A stretch of DNA of 30,171 nt. Origin: Sperchopsis tessellata. Its lineage: Eukaryota; Arthropoda; Insecta; Coleoptera; Hydrophilidae. Each line of letters opens with the position of its first letter. Position 1 is the stretch's first letter. Below the pieces are notes generated by a model. It did no database searches, was not told the origin of the DNA, and saw only the letters and a program-made list of their open reading frames with translations. The stretch lies in the NCBI GenBank assembly GCA_033557685.1, contig JAWQRN010000405.1, positions 1 to 30,171 of the forward strand. Reading direction: 5' to 3'. Shown here piece after piece: positions 10,034 through 19,861 of this stretch. The translations under genes were made by a program, and so were the position numbers.

Positions 10034-10790
10034 CTCCTTTGGAATTTGATCATCCCAACCTATTTTAATTTTTAGTATTTTGAAATGCACTGTTCTTTTA
10101 AATTTTTGTATCTGATATAATAAATTATACGAACCTCCAACCCACACTAGACGAAGTGTTTTTGTTTGTTGGTTACCACCTATAGACAAAGGTCAAAATG
10201 TTTCTCATCATTTCTAACCCCATTTAAAATTGTTGTGCTGTTTAAAATCCACTTATACAATGGTAAACCAGCAGATCCCAAAATGTTTGTTACATTTTGG
10301 CAAGTTTGATTAACTTCTTGCTCAGATTTGAAGCTTATCATCAATATAAATATTTTCGGGAATGATCTGCGAAGCTTCTGGAAAGTTAGTTAATTTCTGC
10401 ATCTTCAGCCAATTGTTTTATGCATCTTATAACAAGATATGGAGCTGACGCTGTCCTACATGTGACAGTATTAAATTGAAAAATCGAAATATCTTTGTCA
10501 GGGTCGTTCCGCCATATAATTCTTTGTAAGGGCCGATCCTGAGAATGTATTAATAATTGTCGATATATTTCTGTATATCAGCGCAAACATGATAAATTGA
10601 TGTTGCCCGAATCTGAAAAGAATGTGGAATAAATCAATCTGCATTGCTAGACCTGTTTATAGCAGGTCATTGAGTGGCCAACTAGTTTTTGATCCTGTAG
10701 ACTGATCAAAAACAACTCTTATCTTAGTTGTTAAGCTTTCTTCACGAACTACACTATGGTGAGGAAGAAAATATGCATAATAGGCATGTG
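10034..10790 (-). pseudogene. BEL/Pao reverse transcriptase
   Basis: Right to left: AYFLPHHSVVREESLTTKIR, VVFDQSTGSKTSWPLNDLL and LAMQIDLFHILFRF (fingers and palm), then eroded sequence, then PENIYIDD, the catalytic YxDD box, at 10337-10348. The connection follows: LSIGGNQQTKTLRLVWVG, FKRTVHFKILKI (T-K-R-x-(V/I)-L in the family) and LKIKIGWDDQIPKELEIRW. The element's RT copied its RNA into cDNA in the cytoplasm. The motif order and wording are those of BEL/Pao rather than Ty3 or copia. Stops and frameshifts occur throughout, including in the second palm Asp region. Confidence 0.9.
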
Positions 10791-11089
10791 ACCTAACTGT
10801 ATATATTCATTGATAAATTGAACGTATTAATGTCGTATCACTGGATTTGATTTTAATTTACGCTTTAAATTTACAAATCTTTTTAACAGTTATGTCTTAG
10901 AATCAACTAAATTTAAAGGTGGGTGTTTTAATGTAATTTTTACTACGAAGGGTCCATTGGAATTTCAGGAATAATTTTCTATGAAATGTGATTCACAATT
11001 TTCGATGATATTCTTGAACCTCCCAAAACTTTTCTAACATGTTACAGAGTTGCAAATTATGTGAAAAATAACAAAATAATTTTTGAATA

Positions 11090-11520
11090 GGAACATTTAT
11101 ATTGCCAGACTTTACTCATCCTAGATTTGTTTCATTAAGAATTGGTAAATGTTTTCCTAATTGAATATGTCCAGTTTTTAATATATCCCAAAATATACCC
11201 GTGCCTAATAGGAGATCAATTGAATTCTGGATCTACTATTTTAGGTAACACCAAACATGAAATAGCTGTAGCATAATCATTACAATTTAACTAAATGTCA
11301 AGATAACATTTTGTACTCAAGTATGGGATCGTCTTATTTATCCATACAATAGAAATGTTTGTTTCTGATTTTCATATTTACACTTTGCACACTCTTGCCG
11401 ACATAAAATTTGACTGTGAACCACAATCCAGTAGTACCCTACAATTATGTGGTACACCAAATGCATCGTTCACTAACTCATTCACTGTAGATAGCAGCAC
11501 TTGTGAGTCGATACAATTTG
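11090..11520 (-). pseudogene. BEL/Pao aspartic protease remnant
   Basis: The minus strand reads VLLSTVNELVNDAFGVPHNC, then RVLLDCGSQSNFMSARVCKV. LLD.GSQ.NF is the catalytic Asp motif of BEL/Pao proteases (Asp present). Further down are broken traces of LPKIVDPEF and the ...G.D....I...G...LGK region that closes the protease and precedes the RT. It lies between the gag zinc knuckle and the RT as expected. Confidence 0.82.
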
Positions 11521-11529
11521 TCGAATGAT

Positions 11530-12250
11530 TGACCTACACCTGCGGATTGTTTGCCTTATCTACATGAAATAAAATGCGATGCTTTTTCTTACAGTTTTTG
11601 CAAGATCTTCCCTTGCATTTTTTGGCTATATGAGCAATACATTGATAATTATCACAAAATTTCAACTCTTTTATCTTTTGGATTAGATCTTGAATTGTTA
11701 ATGTTAAAAATTCCGGGCAATCATAAATTAAATGTGAATTTAAACATTTCCGATTAGATGGAAAGAATGAATAGTTTTTATTTGAATTAGAAGTGTCTTT
11801 ATTTTTACCAAAGGTATTATATTTACTTCTAACATTGAAAGCAAATCTGCCTTTGATTTAGAATTTCCCTTAAATTTAGGTAATTCAATTGCAGATAACT
11901 TTACAGCTTGCGCTTGTGCATGACCAGCTTATTGGGAAGATTTAAAACTAACATCATCCTTGTCACAAAACTTCGGCCATTTCCAAAGTATGTTTCTAGC
12001 CTTTGCTAGACGATGAATACCTTGCAGTAAATCTAAATCTTTCATCAAATTGTTTATTTAGATCTTAATCACTGCACACACATTCAATCTCTGATTGAAT
12101 CTCATCAAACTTGTCTAGAAGAATAGTGGTTGCTTCAATTCATGATTGAAAATCTGCAAGAATGTTTTTGTCTGATGTCTCCATTATTACGTGACTTTCT
12201 TTTAACTCATTTAAACCACCCCTTTTATGAACTAAAGGTCTCAAAACATC
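11530..12250 (-). pseudogene. BEL/Pao gag with zinc-knuckle region
   Basis: The N-terminal half is traceable as KESHVIMETSDKNILADFQS, then IEATTILLDKFDEIQSEIEC and FDERFRFTARYSS. The C-terminal half has CLNSHLIYDCPEF..., KFCDNYQCIAHIAKKCKGR and SCKNCKKKHRILFH (11560-11740), equivalent to the CCHC knuckles and the C..C...H..L.H motif that precede protease in this family. Gag would have formed the particle around the element RNA. A Met codon in METSDK near 12180 may or may not be the original start. Frame breaks are present. Confidence 0.78.
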
Positions 12251-12483
12251 AGTAATTTTGTTATTTCCTATATTAAATACCCAATATAGGAACCTAAATT
12301 AATTAAATGTGACTAAAAATATGCAGAAAATAGCAAAGGAACTTTGTCTAAATGATGAGTGGTGGGAGCAATCTCAGGCAAACTTCCCCAAAATTCCTGG
12401 TCGACTGCATCTCCACGTGTAAAATGTAAATTCTTTTATAAAAAAATTCTAAATAAGTAAATAATCTGGGTCAAATGTACCAA

Positions 12484-12663
12484 TGTGCCAGTGGACTGCT
12501 TCTGTTGTGTTTAGTAATGAAGTAATATTTGGTTTGCTGTTATGTTTATTTACAAATCGTGTTGATCGTTCGAAGGGTCAGAGGCAAAGAGATCGAGCTT
12601 AGGGCAGATATGCCTGGGGTTTCTTTAGTGGTCACGTGATGCAGAAATGCCAATACGTTAACA
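12484..12663 (-). mobile_element. candidate 5' LTR of the BEL/Pao element
   Basis: On the minus strand this starts TGTTAACGTATTGGC and ends ...CCACTGGCACA, giving TGT...ACA ends over 180 bases. The following TTGGTACATTTGACCC (about 12468-12483) resembles the leader seen just after BEL/Pao LTRs, where the primer tRNA pairs. A second copy was not found, so the boundaries are inferred. Confidence 0.55.
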
Positions 12664-13310
12664 ACGTTTCATAAGGGATATATCGTTATTGACCACATTC
12701 ACATGGTGCGTGAATTTATATCTAGTTGTAATGAGTATAACCTGCCACTATATTATATTTTCGTAGACAACAAGAAAGCATTTGACTCGATTATCTGCAG
12801 AGTTATTAAAGCTTTTGTCCAAAATAGCATTCCATTTACCTACATATAGCTGATTTAAAACATATATATCAAAAGCCATTTCAAACTCTAAATTCCGTCA
12901 AGAAACGGAAACGTTAGATATTCAAAAATGTGTTAAAAAACGACACACAATATTGCCGAATTTTTTCAGCGCAGCTTTGAAGTATATGTTCTGGATACTA
13001 AATTGGGCACAAAAGGACATTAATGTGAATAGAAAATATCTTAATCCTTTGTGATTTGTAAATGATGATGTGTTATTTGAACACACTATCGAAGAGCTCC
13101 AAGAAAAAATTATTGATGTGGATTCTGAAAATAAAGATGTAGATGTTAAGATGAATCTTGGTAAAACAAAAGAAATGGTCAATGAGCTAGCTATGCCAGC
13201 CAATGCGTACATCGAGGCCACACCAGTGGAATCCATAGCTTCATACATGTATTTGTTATAGCTCGTTACGATGGATGGAGATATTTCTTTAGAGATAGCA
13301 CGTAAATGAT
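12664..13310 (+). pseudogene. LINE family A RT, copy A6 left part
   Basis: Plus strand: FHKGYIVIDHIHMVREFISS, CNEYNLPLYYIFVDNKKAFD (palm Asp region), VIKAFVQNSIPFTYI, then eroded RQGD...EYMF, FVNDDVLFEHTIEELQEKI (catalytic ADD changed to NDD), DVKMNLGKTKEMVNELAMPA and a SYMYL..LVTMDGDISLEIA run. It starts exactly at the border of the BEL/Pao LTR candidate and ends where LINE B begins; the missing continuation is found at 15113. One or more stops and frame changes occur. Confidence 0.85.
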
Positions 13311-15112
13311 TATGATTTGTTCTTGAAAATGAACTATGTTAGATGAAATAACAGAATCTTATAGTAAACACACTATCTTATTGACAGGTGACTTCAACAT
13401 CAATATATTAGAAAATAGCAGATCCTCCGATGTTCTAGAAGTTATGCAAGCAAACGGTCTTGTAAATGGATTTTGCACAACCTTCTAGAGTGACAGCGAA
13501 CTCTGCAACATGCATAGACAATGTCTTTGTAAATCTTCATAAGGAGAATGATGAGACCCAAACTGTGAACATTCATTTGGCTGATCACTTTGGATAACTA
13601 ATCTCTGTCACCACAGAAGACCATAACAATGAAAATTAATTCATTAAAACAAGAAGTTTCACTAGTGAAAACATAGACAATTTTAAGAACCAACTAAACA
13701 GAGTCAACTGGAATGTAGTCTATAATATATCACTAACAGCAAGTGAGGCTTATTTGGAATATCATAATGCCTTGATAACATGCTTCGATGGATCTTTTCC
13801 AGAAAACGTTAACCCTAAAACAGAACAAACTTTTACCATTAATTGGCACACAGAAGTGCTGCCAAAAATAAAGAGCCAGTTAGATGCAATCTTCACAATT
13901 ATACAAGCAACAGGACGGCATGAATATGATGAACTTTATAAGACCGAAAATCATTATACATAGAAGAGCTTTCAAAAATAAAACGGTTTTCCTACAACAA
14001 ATATATACTCAACAAACAAATAAGAAGCTATCTGGAAAATTGTAAATTTGTAAACTGGTAAAAACAAATCACAAATTCATCATACCCAACAACTACAGCA
14101 AGTGAATTCAACAAGTTATTCGCAGAAGCGGGAGTTTATTTATCTGATAATTCAACCGCAACATATGGAGAACATTAAGTACAGGGGTTCCATAGGGCTC
14201 AATATTGGGACCTATACTGTTCTTGGTATATGCTAATGATCTACCAAACAATGTCATGTCAGAGTTAACCTGTCTTTTCGCTGATGACACAATGTTCCTA
14301 AATGATGATAAAAATTTTACATAACTACAAAACAAAACAACCAACAACCTAGCACAAGCAGTAACATGGTTTAGAAGTAATCATTTAAAAATGAACACTG
14401 ATAAAACACAACAAGGAATCAGCATATAATTCCACAATATACAAAATTTCTGGTAATACAGTTTTCGGAAACTTTAAACTGGACAAGCCACATAGCAGCA
14501 CTAAAACCAAAACTAAATAGAGTAATATACAGCATTAAAATTGTATCAAAAAATGTAAACTATGAAACAGCAAAAAATGTATACCACTACAAGTTTCATA
14601 TGTAACTTATGGTAAATGATACATCACCGGAACTCAAGGAAATATTCTTGTTACAGAAAAGAGCTATATGGGTTCTTAATCAGGTGGACTATCTAGACGG
14701 TTGCAAACCAATATTTAAGAACTCTAATATATTGACCATAACTTGTTCCATAATACTTATTTGCTTTATGTCCATAATCACAGATTTGAATCTCCAACCA
14801 ACTCACATTTCCACTCACATAACACAAGAAATAAGGATAACTTCATAATACCTTTTCACCGTATAAAGAAGATTCAGTATAGCGCCAATCACGTCTCATT
14901 AAAATTGTATAACATACTTCCTAATCATATAAGGGATATTCAAAATTAGGCAGGAGTTTCTCCGAGAGGCCTTCTACAGTGTAGAAGACTACTTCAATCA
15001 TACATGGCAGCATGCAGAGGATTTATAATTATTATTTTCTGTATATAATGACAAGTGTAATTTATATTACAAGGAATAAATTATTTATATATTGCTTTAA
15101 TTAATTACATTG
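13311..15112 (+). pseudogene. LINE B (CR1/Jockey-type), inserted in LINE A
   Basis: A different LINE from family A. Its endonuclease shows LLTGDFNINILENS (13378-13420), TRVTANSATCIDNVFVNL after a frameshift, and ADHFG. A linker (13640-13990) follows with NLKNQL-like and WNVVYNISLTASEAY text. A deletion then removes the front of the RT. What remains has STGVPWGSILGPILFLVYAN, DLPNNV, CLFADDTMF (FADD at 14277-14288), AVTWFRSNHLKMNTDKTQ, FLG...NWTSHIAALKPKL, LQKRAIWVLNQVDYLDGCKP, HNTRNKDNF, KLYNILPNHIRDIQ and REAFYSVEDYF. The 3' UTR ends in AATAAATTATTTATATATTG. Several stops and frameshifts make it dead. The HNTRNK block is typical of CR1/Jockey-group LINEs; the exact clade is not settled. Confidence 0.85.
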
Positions 15113-15345
15113 AAGCTTGCATGGAGTACAACTGGACATCATATTTAAGTTCCAGATGCTTTTTTGTTTGAAATGCAGAATCTTAAATCAGTGTTACCTG
15201 TAATGGCATTTGCAAGTGAGACATGGACGTTTAAGGCATCTCATGTACAGAAAATCAAAACAACACAAAAAACTACTGAGAATTAGTGATACAAGGCTCT
15301 ATGCATGGATAAAATTCAGGGATGTTATAGGGACGGTGTAGGTTA
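15113..15345 (+). pseudogene. LINE family A, copy A6 right part
   Basis: AAGCTTGCATGGAGTACAAC continues the LINE A sequence broken at 13310. The equivalent in copy A1 (reverse complement) reads AAGCTTGTGCGGAGTACAAC. It goes on with LPVMAFASETWTFKASHVQK and LLRISDTRLYAWIKFRDVIG, then ends near GGGACGGTGTAGG. About 10 bases are missing at the junction with LINE B. Confidence 0.85.
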
Positions 15346-16200
15346 CATATTATTCGCTATTTGCTTACCAAAATGTGTTCCTTATTTCCAAAAACTAAGG
15401 CAAGTAGAATCATTTCAAATACTATTAATTTTAGATATAGACAATATTACATAAACTAGCCCTCAAATCTTATGGACTATTGAAAACTGCAATAATATAT
15501 AGGGTGTAAAGAAGTTGACTTATGCCCAGAACAAGTCAAACCTAAGTTTAAAATATTCTCCAAATAAAGCCAGACTAATTAAGTTTTATAATTTTATTCT
15601 ATATTGAGTTATTAATAAGTTATTGAGCGCCACAATACTATTTAGAAGCATGTATATATATACTCCGATAATGAAGGGAAGCCAGTTTAATCAAATAACT
15701 GTTTATCTTGTACTTTTGTTTAATAATAATGAATAGAAAATATACTTCCACAATGGCTTAGCAGTATTGCGTTAGGTTAAACCACTTTCCTGTACTAACT
15801 TATCTGATCATTTGAACAGCACCGTATATGTTGACACTATATTACATGTCACACACACATGAATACTCACTCGATCAGACAGATCTTTGTAATTTAAGAT
15901 ATTTTAATGAATATTTCTGTGATAAATACATTTAATACAAATTTCAATACGATATTTCTTGAATATATTTATCATAAATTGATAATTACAATATGTAGAG
16001 GACTTGTATGCAGGATTAAATATTTAAAAAAGGGGTGTTTAGTAACATTACATTAGCAGCATGACCTGCAGAAGTTACTCAGGTCATCTCGAAGCATTGT
16101 AAACTGCAGTGGAAGTTACCTTGCATGTACCACCTGCAGTACCTTCAATTTTTCGAGAGTAATAATACCACAATACATGGATTATAGTAGTGAAAACGAA
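15346..16200. other. unassigned AT-rich sequence
   Basis: No motif was recognised. Three CTGCAG-containing motifs between 16060 and 16140 lie just before the LINE D remnant and may belong to its upstream coding part. Confidence 0.4.
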
Positions 16201-16770
16201 TACATTAAAAGGATTCTGCTTAAATGGCCAAACTGTGTACCAAATTATACAGGCGGTTCAAAAACAGTGGACAGTTTAGTTGCTGCTGTTTGTGCCCCAG
16301 ATGCTGGAATTGTGAAGCTGTTCAAATTATTGGTGTTCGTGTACCCTATCAGGTAATATATGTCTTATTACTGATTTCCATTCGGTTATTACATTTCTAC
16401 AGAATTGCAACTATAACTCAAAGCCAAATTCGATAATTTCCAAAAAATTTTATTTTATTTGGAGCCAGCACATTTGGGTATACTTGGTAACACAGACTTT
16501 TCCCCCAAAATGGCAGGTACAAATAATATCATAAATGCGACTAAACCACTCATATAGAAATCATATGCACAATCATTGGCAGGAATTATGGACAAAATAC
16601 TCATTTTATAGGCATACACTCCATAATCCTAAAATATCGCTGGTATAAACATACTCACAGACCTAATAAATGCATATCTACAGTAACAAGGTTAAAATTT
16701 GGCCATGGATATTTTCGAAAACATTTGTTAAAAATAGAAATGTTTCCTGACCCATACTGTGAGTCTTTTT
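16201..16770 (+). pseudogene. LINE D remnant: RNase H and C-terminal zinc region
   Basis: Plus strand: KRILLKWPNCVPNYTGGSKT, VDSLVAAVCAPDAGIVKLFK (RNase H start; the catalytic Asp of TDGSK has become Gly), then after stops FYLEPAHLGILGNTDFSPKM (the W.PAH.GI.GN..AD block near the RNase H end), and VTRLKFGHGYFRKHLLKIEM with FPDPYCES, the TRLR.GH...L.KI...P.C.C pattern that follows RNase H in LINEs of the Jockey, I and R1 groups. An RNase H domain separates it from families A, B and C. RT is not seen. It abuts the inverted LINE C near 16770. Confidence 0.75.
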
Positions 16771-17665
16771 CCTATACCATGTCCGTTACCGAACATTGGC
16801 CATCATATTGGCTATAATTATTTTGTTGACTGCATCTCGGAAGAGGGATGTCATGGACTTGTTAAACCAGTCCCTTAAATCCCGCAGCCATGATGTATTC
16901 TGTGTCCTGGTTTTCTTCTTTCCACTATTTTCCCTTGCATTATCAGATGCAGTATGTTATATCGTTCAGGGTGTCGCATCACATGGGCAAAGTGTCCAAG
17001 TTTTCTAGGTTTTATTGTTGTGATTATTTCTGTTGTTTTATTCATTCGATGTAAAACATCTTCGTTCCTGATCTTGTCTACCCATCTGATACGTAATATT
17101 CTCCTGTAGACCCACATTTCGAAAGCTTCAAATTTTCGTAACAATGTATCCATCAATGTCCAGCTTTCCAACCCATACAGTAGTACTGAAAATATATAAC
17201 ATCTCACAAGTCGGAGCTTTAGTTTCAGGCTGATATTTTTACCGCATAGAACCGTCTTTAGTTTGAAGAAGGTGGATCTTGCCTTCTCAATACGAATTTG
17301 CTGTTTAGATTGGCTCCGAAGTAAGTAATATTGTTTGTCCTTTAGAGTGGTATACCATATGCTGTAACCTCGGAAAATACTACCGGTATCTTGCTGACCA
17401 CCATATATTTAGTCTTTTTCGTATTCAACTTTAGACCGTATTCTTCGCATTGTCTTGTAACATTATTAATTAGATGTTGTAACTCTTCTTGGTTGCTCGC
17501 TATCAATACGGTGTCATTGGCATATCTCAGGTTAATGATCTTTATTCCATTAATCTTGACCCCACCATCAGTCTCCTCTAGTGCTTCTTTAAAGATGTAT
17601 TCCGAATATAGATTAAAAAGTACAGGTGACAAAATACACCCTTGCCTCACTCCCGGGCATATTTC
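16771..17665 (-). pseudogene. LINE C (RTE-type) RT and C terminus
   Basis: Minus strand, right to left: MRQGCILSPVLFNLYSEYIF, KEALEETDGGVKINGIKI, INLRYANDTVLIASNQEEL (catalytic YADD changed to YAND), LINNVTRQCEEYGLKLNTKK, then after a frameshift RARSTFFKLKTVLCGKNISL, RCYIFSVLLYGLESWTLMDT, FEMWVYRRILRIRWVDKIRN, EDVLHRMNKTTEIITTIKPR, KLGHFAHVMRHPERYNILHL and IMQGKIVERRKPGHR, ending with WLRDLRDWF-like sequence near 16850. It is better preserved than family A and a clearly different family. The copy is 5' truncated just before the RQG motif. Confidence 0.9.
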
Positions 17666-18560
17666 TACTGTATATATGTACTCAATATTTAAAGTTGGAT
17701 TGGTAATAATGCAAGGCTACAAATATTGTTTTCTTGAGAAACATTTCAAAATAAATTATATTTTTAATGTGGTCACAGGTTCTAGCATAATCAACTATTA
17801 TATTTTAAGATAAGCCAATAACAATTTGCCTAACTTTATTGAGTTAAGAATTAAAATGAATACTTTTTCAAAAATACATTTTAGTCCTCATCTTGGTTTT
17901 TCATTGGGTGCAAATATCGAAAAATATTTGTTTTTTTTTGCTTGCAAAGTTTGCTTCAGAATTATGTATAGAAGACTTTAAGGGAAGAATAATCACAGCA
18001 GAGCATAGAGTTCCCCTAATTATGCTATCAATAAAACGAAAATTATATTTCCCATACAGATACAGTCTTTTACTTGTATATTAGAAAATGTAGACTTATT
18101 ACAGAAGTAAATTATTTTATATTTAACTAATAAACGCCGTTTTGAAAATAAATTTAATCTACTTATAAATCTCCTTGTCCTCTATGCGGAATAGTTTATG
18201 ACAAGTATGCTAATAATATACAGTATAGAAAATTGTGTATTAATATTTTTATTTCAAAAGTATATATATAAAAATAAAACATACAATAATCTTCCAGAAC
18301 ATATGTATTGTACTTATATCATTACTTCATATAATCCTATAGTGTGTACGATTATTTTCCATTCAATTGTGTTTATTGTAACTTAAAATGTAATATCCCA
18401 GAGAACGAAATTTAAAATTTACTTTTTCTATGTGTAACATACACTTACATAGCATGTGATAGATTTAGTAAGCTTTGATCTTGCTTTATTATCCGGTTCA
18501 ACGAAACTAAATGGCTTTTATGGAGTAAAAAAGAATGGTAATCATGATAATTCTTCACCT
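17666..18560. other. unassigned AT-rich sequence
   Basis: No coding or repeat signature was recognised; the short reading frames here lack composition or motifs that suggest a gene. Confidence 0.4.
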
Positions 18561-18600
18561 TGACATTTTATGGAAATATCCATTTTGGGAGACCTTGTCC

Positions 18601-18825
18601 GTTTGTTTGTGAGACTGGGGCCACTCTTAACGCAGAACAATTTGAGCTATGAAGACGAAACGTATCATATAAGCTTTTAAAAGAAATTGCGAGATTTCAG
18701 TGAATAAAGATGATCAACGTGAAATAGTGGTTTCTGTTTATCTGTGTTCCTCACTAGCACCCAAATGGTTTGAGCTGTTGTGACTAAAATCCATATAAAG
18801 CTTCAAGCTTTAATTGCAAGATTGA
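18601..18825. repeat. diverged tandem duplication, about 127-bp unit
   Basis: Landmarks recur at a constant shift: TTTGAGCT at 18641 and 18769, ATATAAGCTTTT near 18667 against ATATAAAGCTTC near 18793, and TTGCGAGATT at 18687 against TTGCAAGATT at 18814. The halves are otherwise poorly conserved. Confidence 0.5.
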
Positions 18826-18909
18826 AATTTAGGGAAAATCGAGCAACTAGAAGTAGAAGGAAGAAAATATATGTTTGATTTTGAAGTTATAATTTTAAAC
18901 GTCAGATTG

Positions 18910-19511
18910 ATTCTCGCGGATAACTGTTCGGTCAAATACACAAAATGTTCCCCGCTCATCATCGTCACTCCCAAAGTAGACAGACTTCCTCAGTTTGTCT
19001 CGCTCGTTGGTTCGTGTTGATAGCCATAGGCTTTATATTTTTCACAAATTGAGTAATAGTACAAATAACAGTCCACATTGCACTTGGTTCGAAGTTTTTC
19101 CGATGGTAAACGATACACTACAATCTTCACATTGAAATCCTTGAAGATGAAGTCTATCATATTTCAGACCTCTTTCCAACTCAGTCGAACGAGTTCACAC
19201 CCAAATCTTAAAATGGCCAGTTTCTGACAGCCTTGCTGTTGGGTAGTCACTTGTAGTGTACGAAGACAGGACCTCATGTCTCTGTAGGTTGGCATCAGAC
19301 AAAACTTCCTCTTCAGGACCAGATAATAAATGAATCTGTCTTGATAACCCAACTACAGAACTTGCTGACCAGATTGAACTTGGATATGGAATTCAGCAAA
19401 TCCATTAAATCTCATACAGAACTCCTTGGCAATACCTCGGGGCATCTTCAGATCAGCTACCACACTATAACAGTGACCATTTCTAACTGGTACCACACAG
19501 ATCTTCTTGCT
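18910..19511 (-). pseudogene. macro domain (OARD1/TARG1-like) of a Ty3-type retroelement
   Basis: Macro domains bind ADP-ribose; the OARD1/TARG1 class removes ADP-ribose from acidic residues. The minus strand encodes VPVRNGHCYSVVADLKMPRG, IAKEFCMRFNGFAEFHIQVQ, GYQDRFIYYLVLKRKF, PTYRDMRSCLRTL, QQGCQKLAILRFGCELVRLS and FKDFNVKIVVYRL (down to about 19095). The order and spacing match OARD1: the D(x)nM..GIA..F loop, R(Y/F)IYYL..K, KPTY, then the P(R)(I/F)GCGLD..W loop. Where OARD1 has Asp after GCGL this copy has Val, and two in-frame stops (after QQVL and after SWKEV) interrupt it. An acidic tail with SDDDE lies at about 18960-19010. It follows directly on an integrase C terminus (19631-19790), so I infer the two were one polyprotein. 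A host-gene pseudogene is the alternative. Confidence 0.75.
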
Positions 19512-19790
19512 CTGTCAACACATTAAAATCCAGCTGATGGCCTTCCTGAATCTTCAAGAATGACTCAAACTCCTCTTTGCTCTGTACTTGTAATTTCTCT
19601 ACCAACCGATGTTCTTCTTGTAAACTGGTATATGGATCTAACCGATTAGAGTGTATGACTTTTGGTTTTCCTCGTGGTGATTCTTGATTCAGTATATCAT
19701 ATCTTTAATTTTCTTCACTACTTCTATGATCCTTCTCAGGATGATTACAGCTTAGGGTAATGTGATTAACTTTAATATTGTCAAAGACTA
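19512..19790 (-). pseudogene. Ty3-type integrase C terminus and linker to macro domain
   Basis: Minus strand, right to left: KL.SS.EGS.K (reading a damaged P-K-L-Q-x-x-W-E-G-P-Y), VVKKIKDMIY, then ESPRGKPKVIHSNRLDPYTS (19631-19690), a pattern matching the GPF/Y-type end of Ty3/gypsy integrases. An open stretch of about 45 codons follows (LQEEHRLVEKLQVQSKEEFE, SFLKIQEGHQLDFNVLTEQE), after which the macro domain continues in another frame. The fragment is cut on its 5' side near the foldback element at 19862. Three frame changes; a pseudogene. Confidence 0.7.
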
Positions 19791-19861
19791 GTAGATTGTT
19801 GATTTCGAAAGGAAGAAATATTAATTTTTGATAATTCGGAAATGAGATATCAATATGAATG

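Larger units (their letters stand above)
8155..12663 (-). mobile_element. BEL/Pao LTR retrotransposon, decayed, about 4.5 kb
   Basis: On the minus strand the order LTR, primer-binding region, gag with zinc knuckle, aspartic protease, reverse transcriptase, RNase H end, H2C2 integrase and DUF5641 is preserved, which is the BEL/Pao layout. Each domain carries stops and frameshifts, so nothing is translated whole. Only one LTR candidate is recognised (12484-12663); the 3' LTR is absent or unrecognisable. Its 5' border coincides with the point where LINE A sequence starts (12664). Confidence 0.9.

Noticed and set aside
13070..13261. Plus-strand frame read as a small independent gene
   Set aside because: It is the LINE A segment following the damaged FADD box, continuous with the rest of copy A6.
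17391..17813. Plus-strand open frame of 140 codons
   Set aside because: It is antisense to the well-supported LINE C reverse transcriptase up to 17665.
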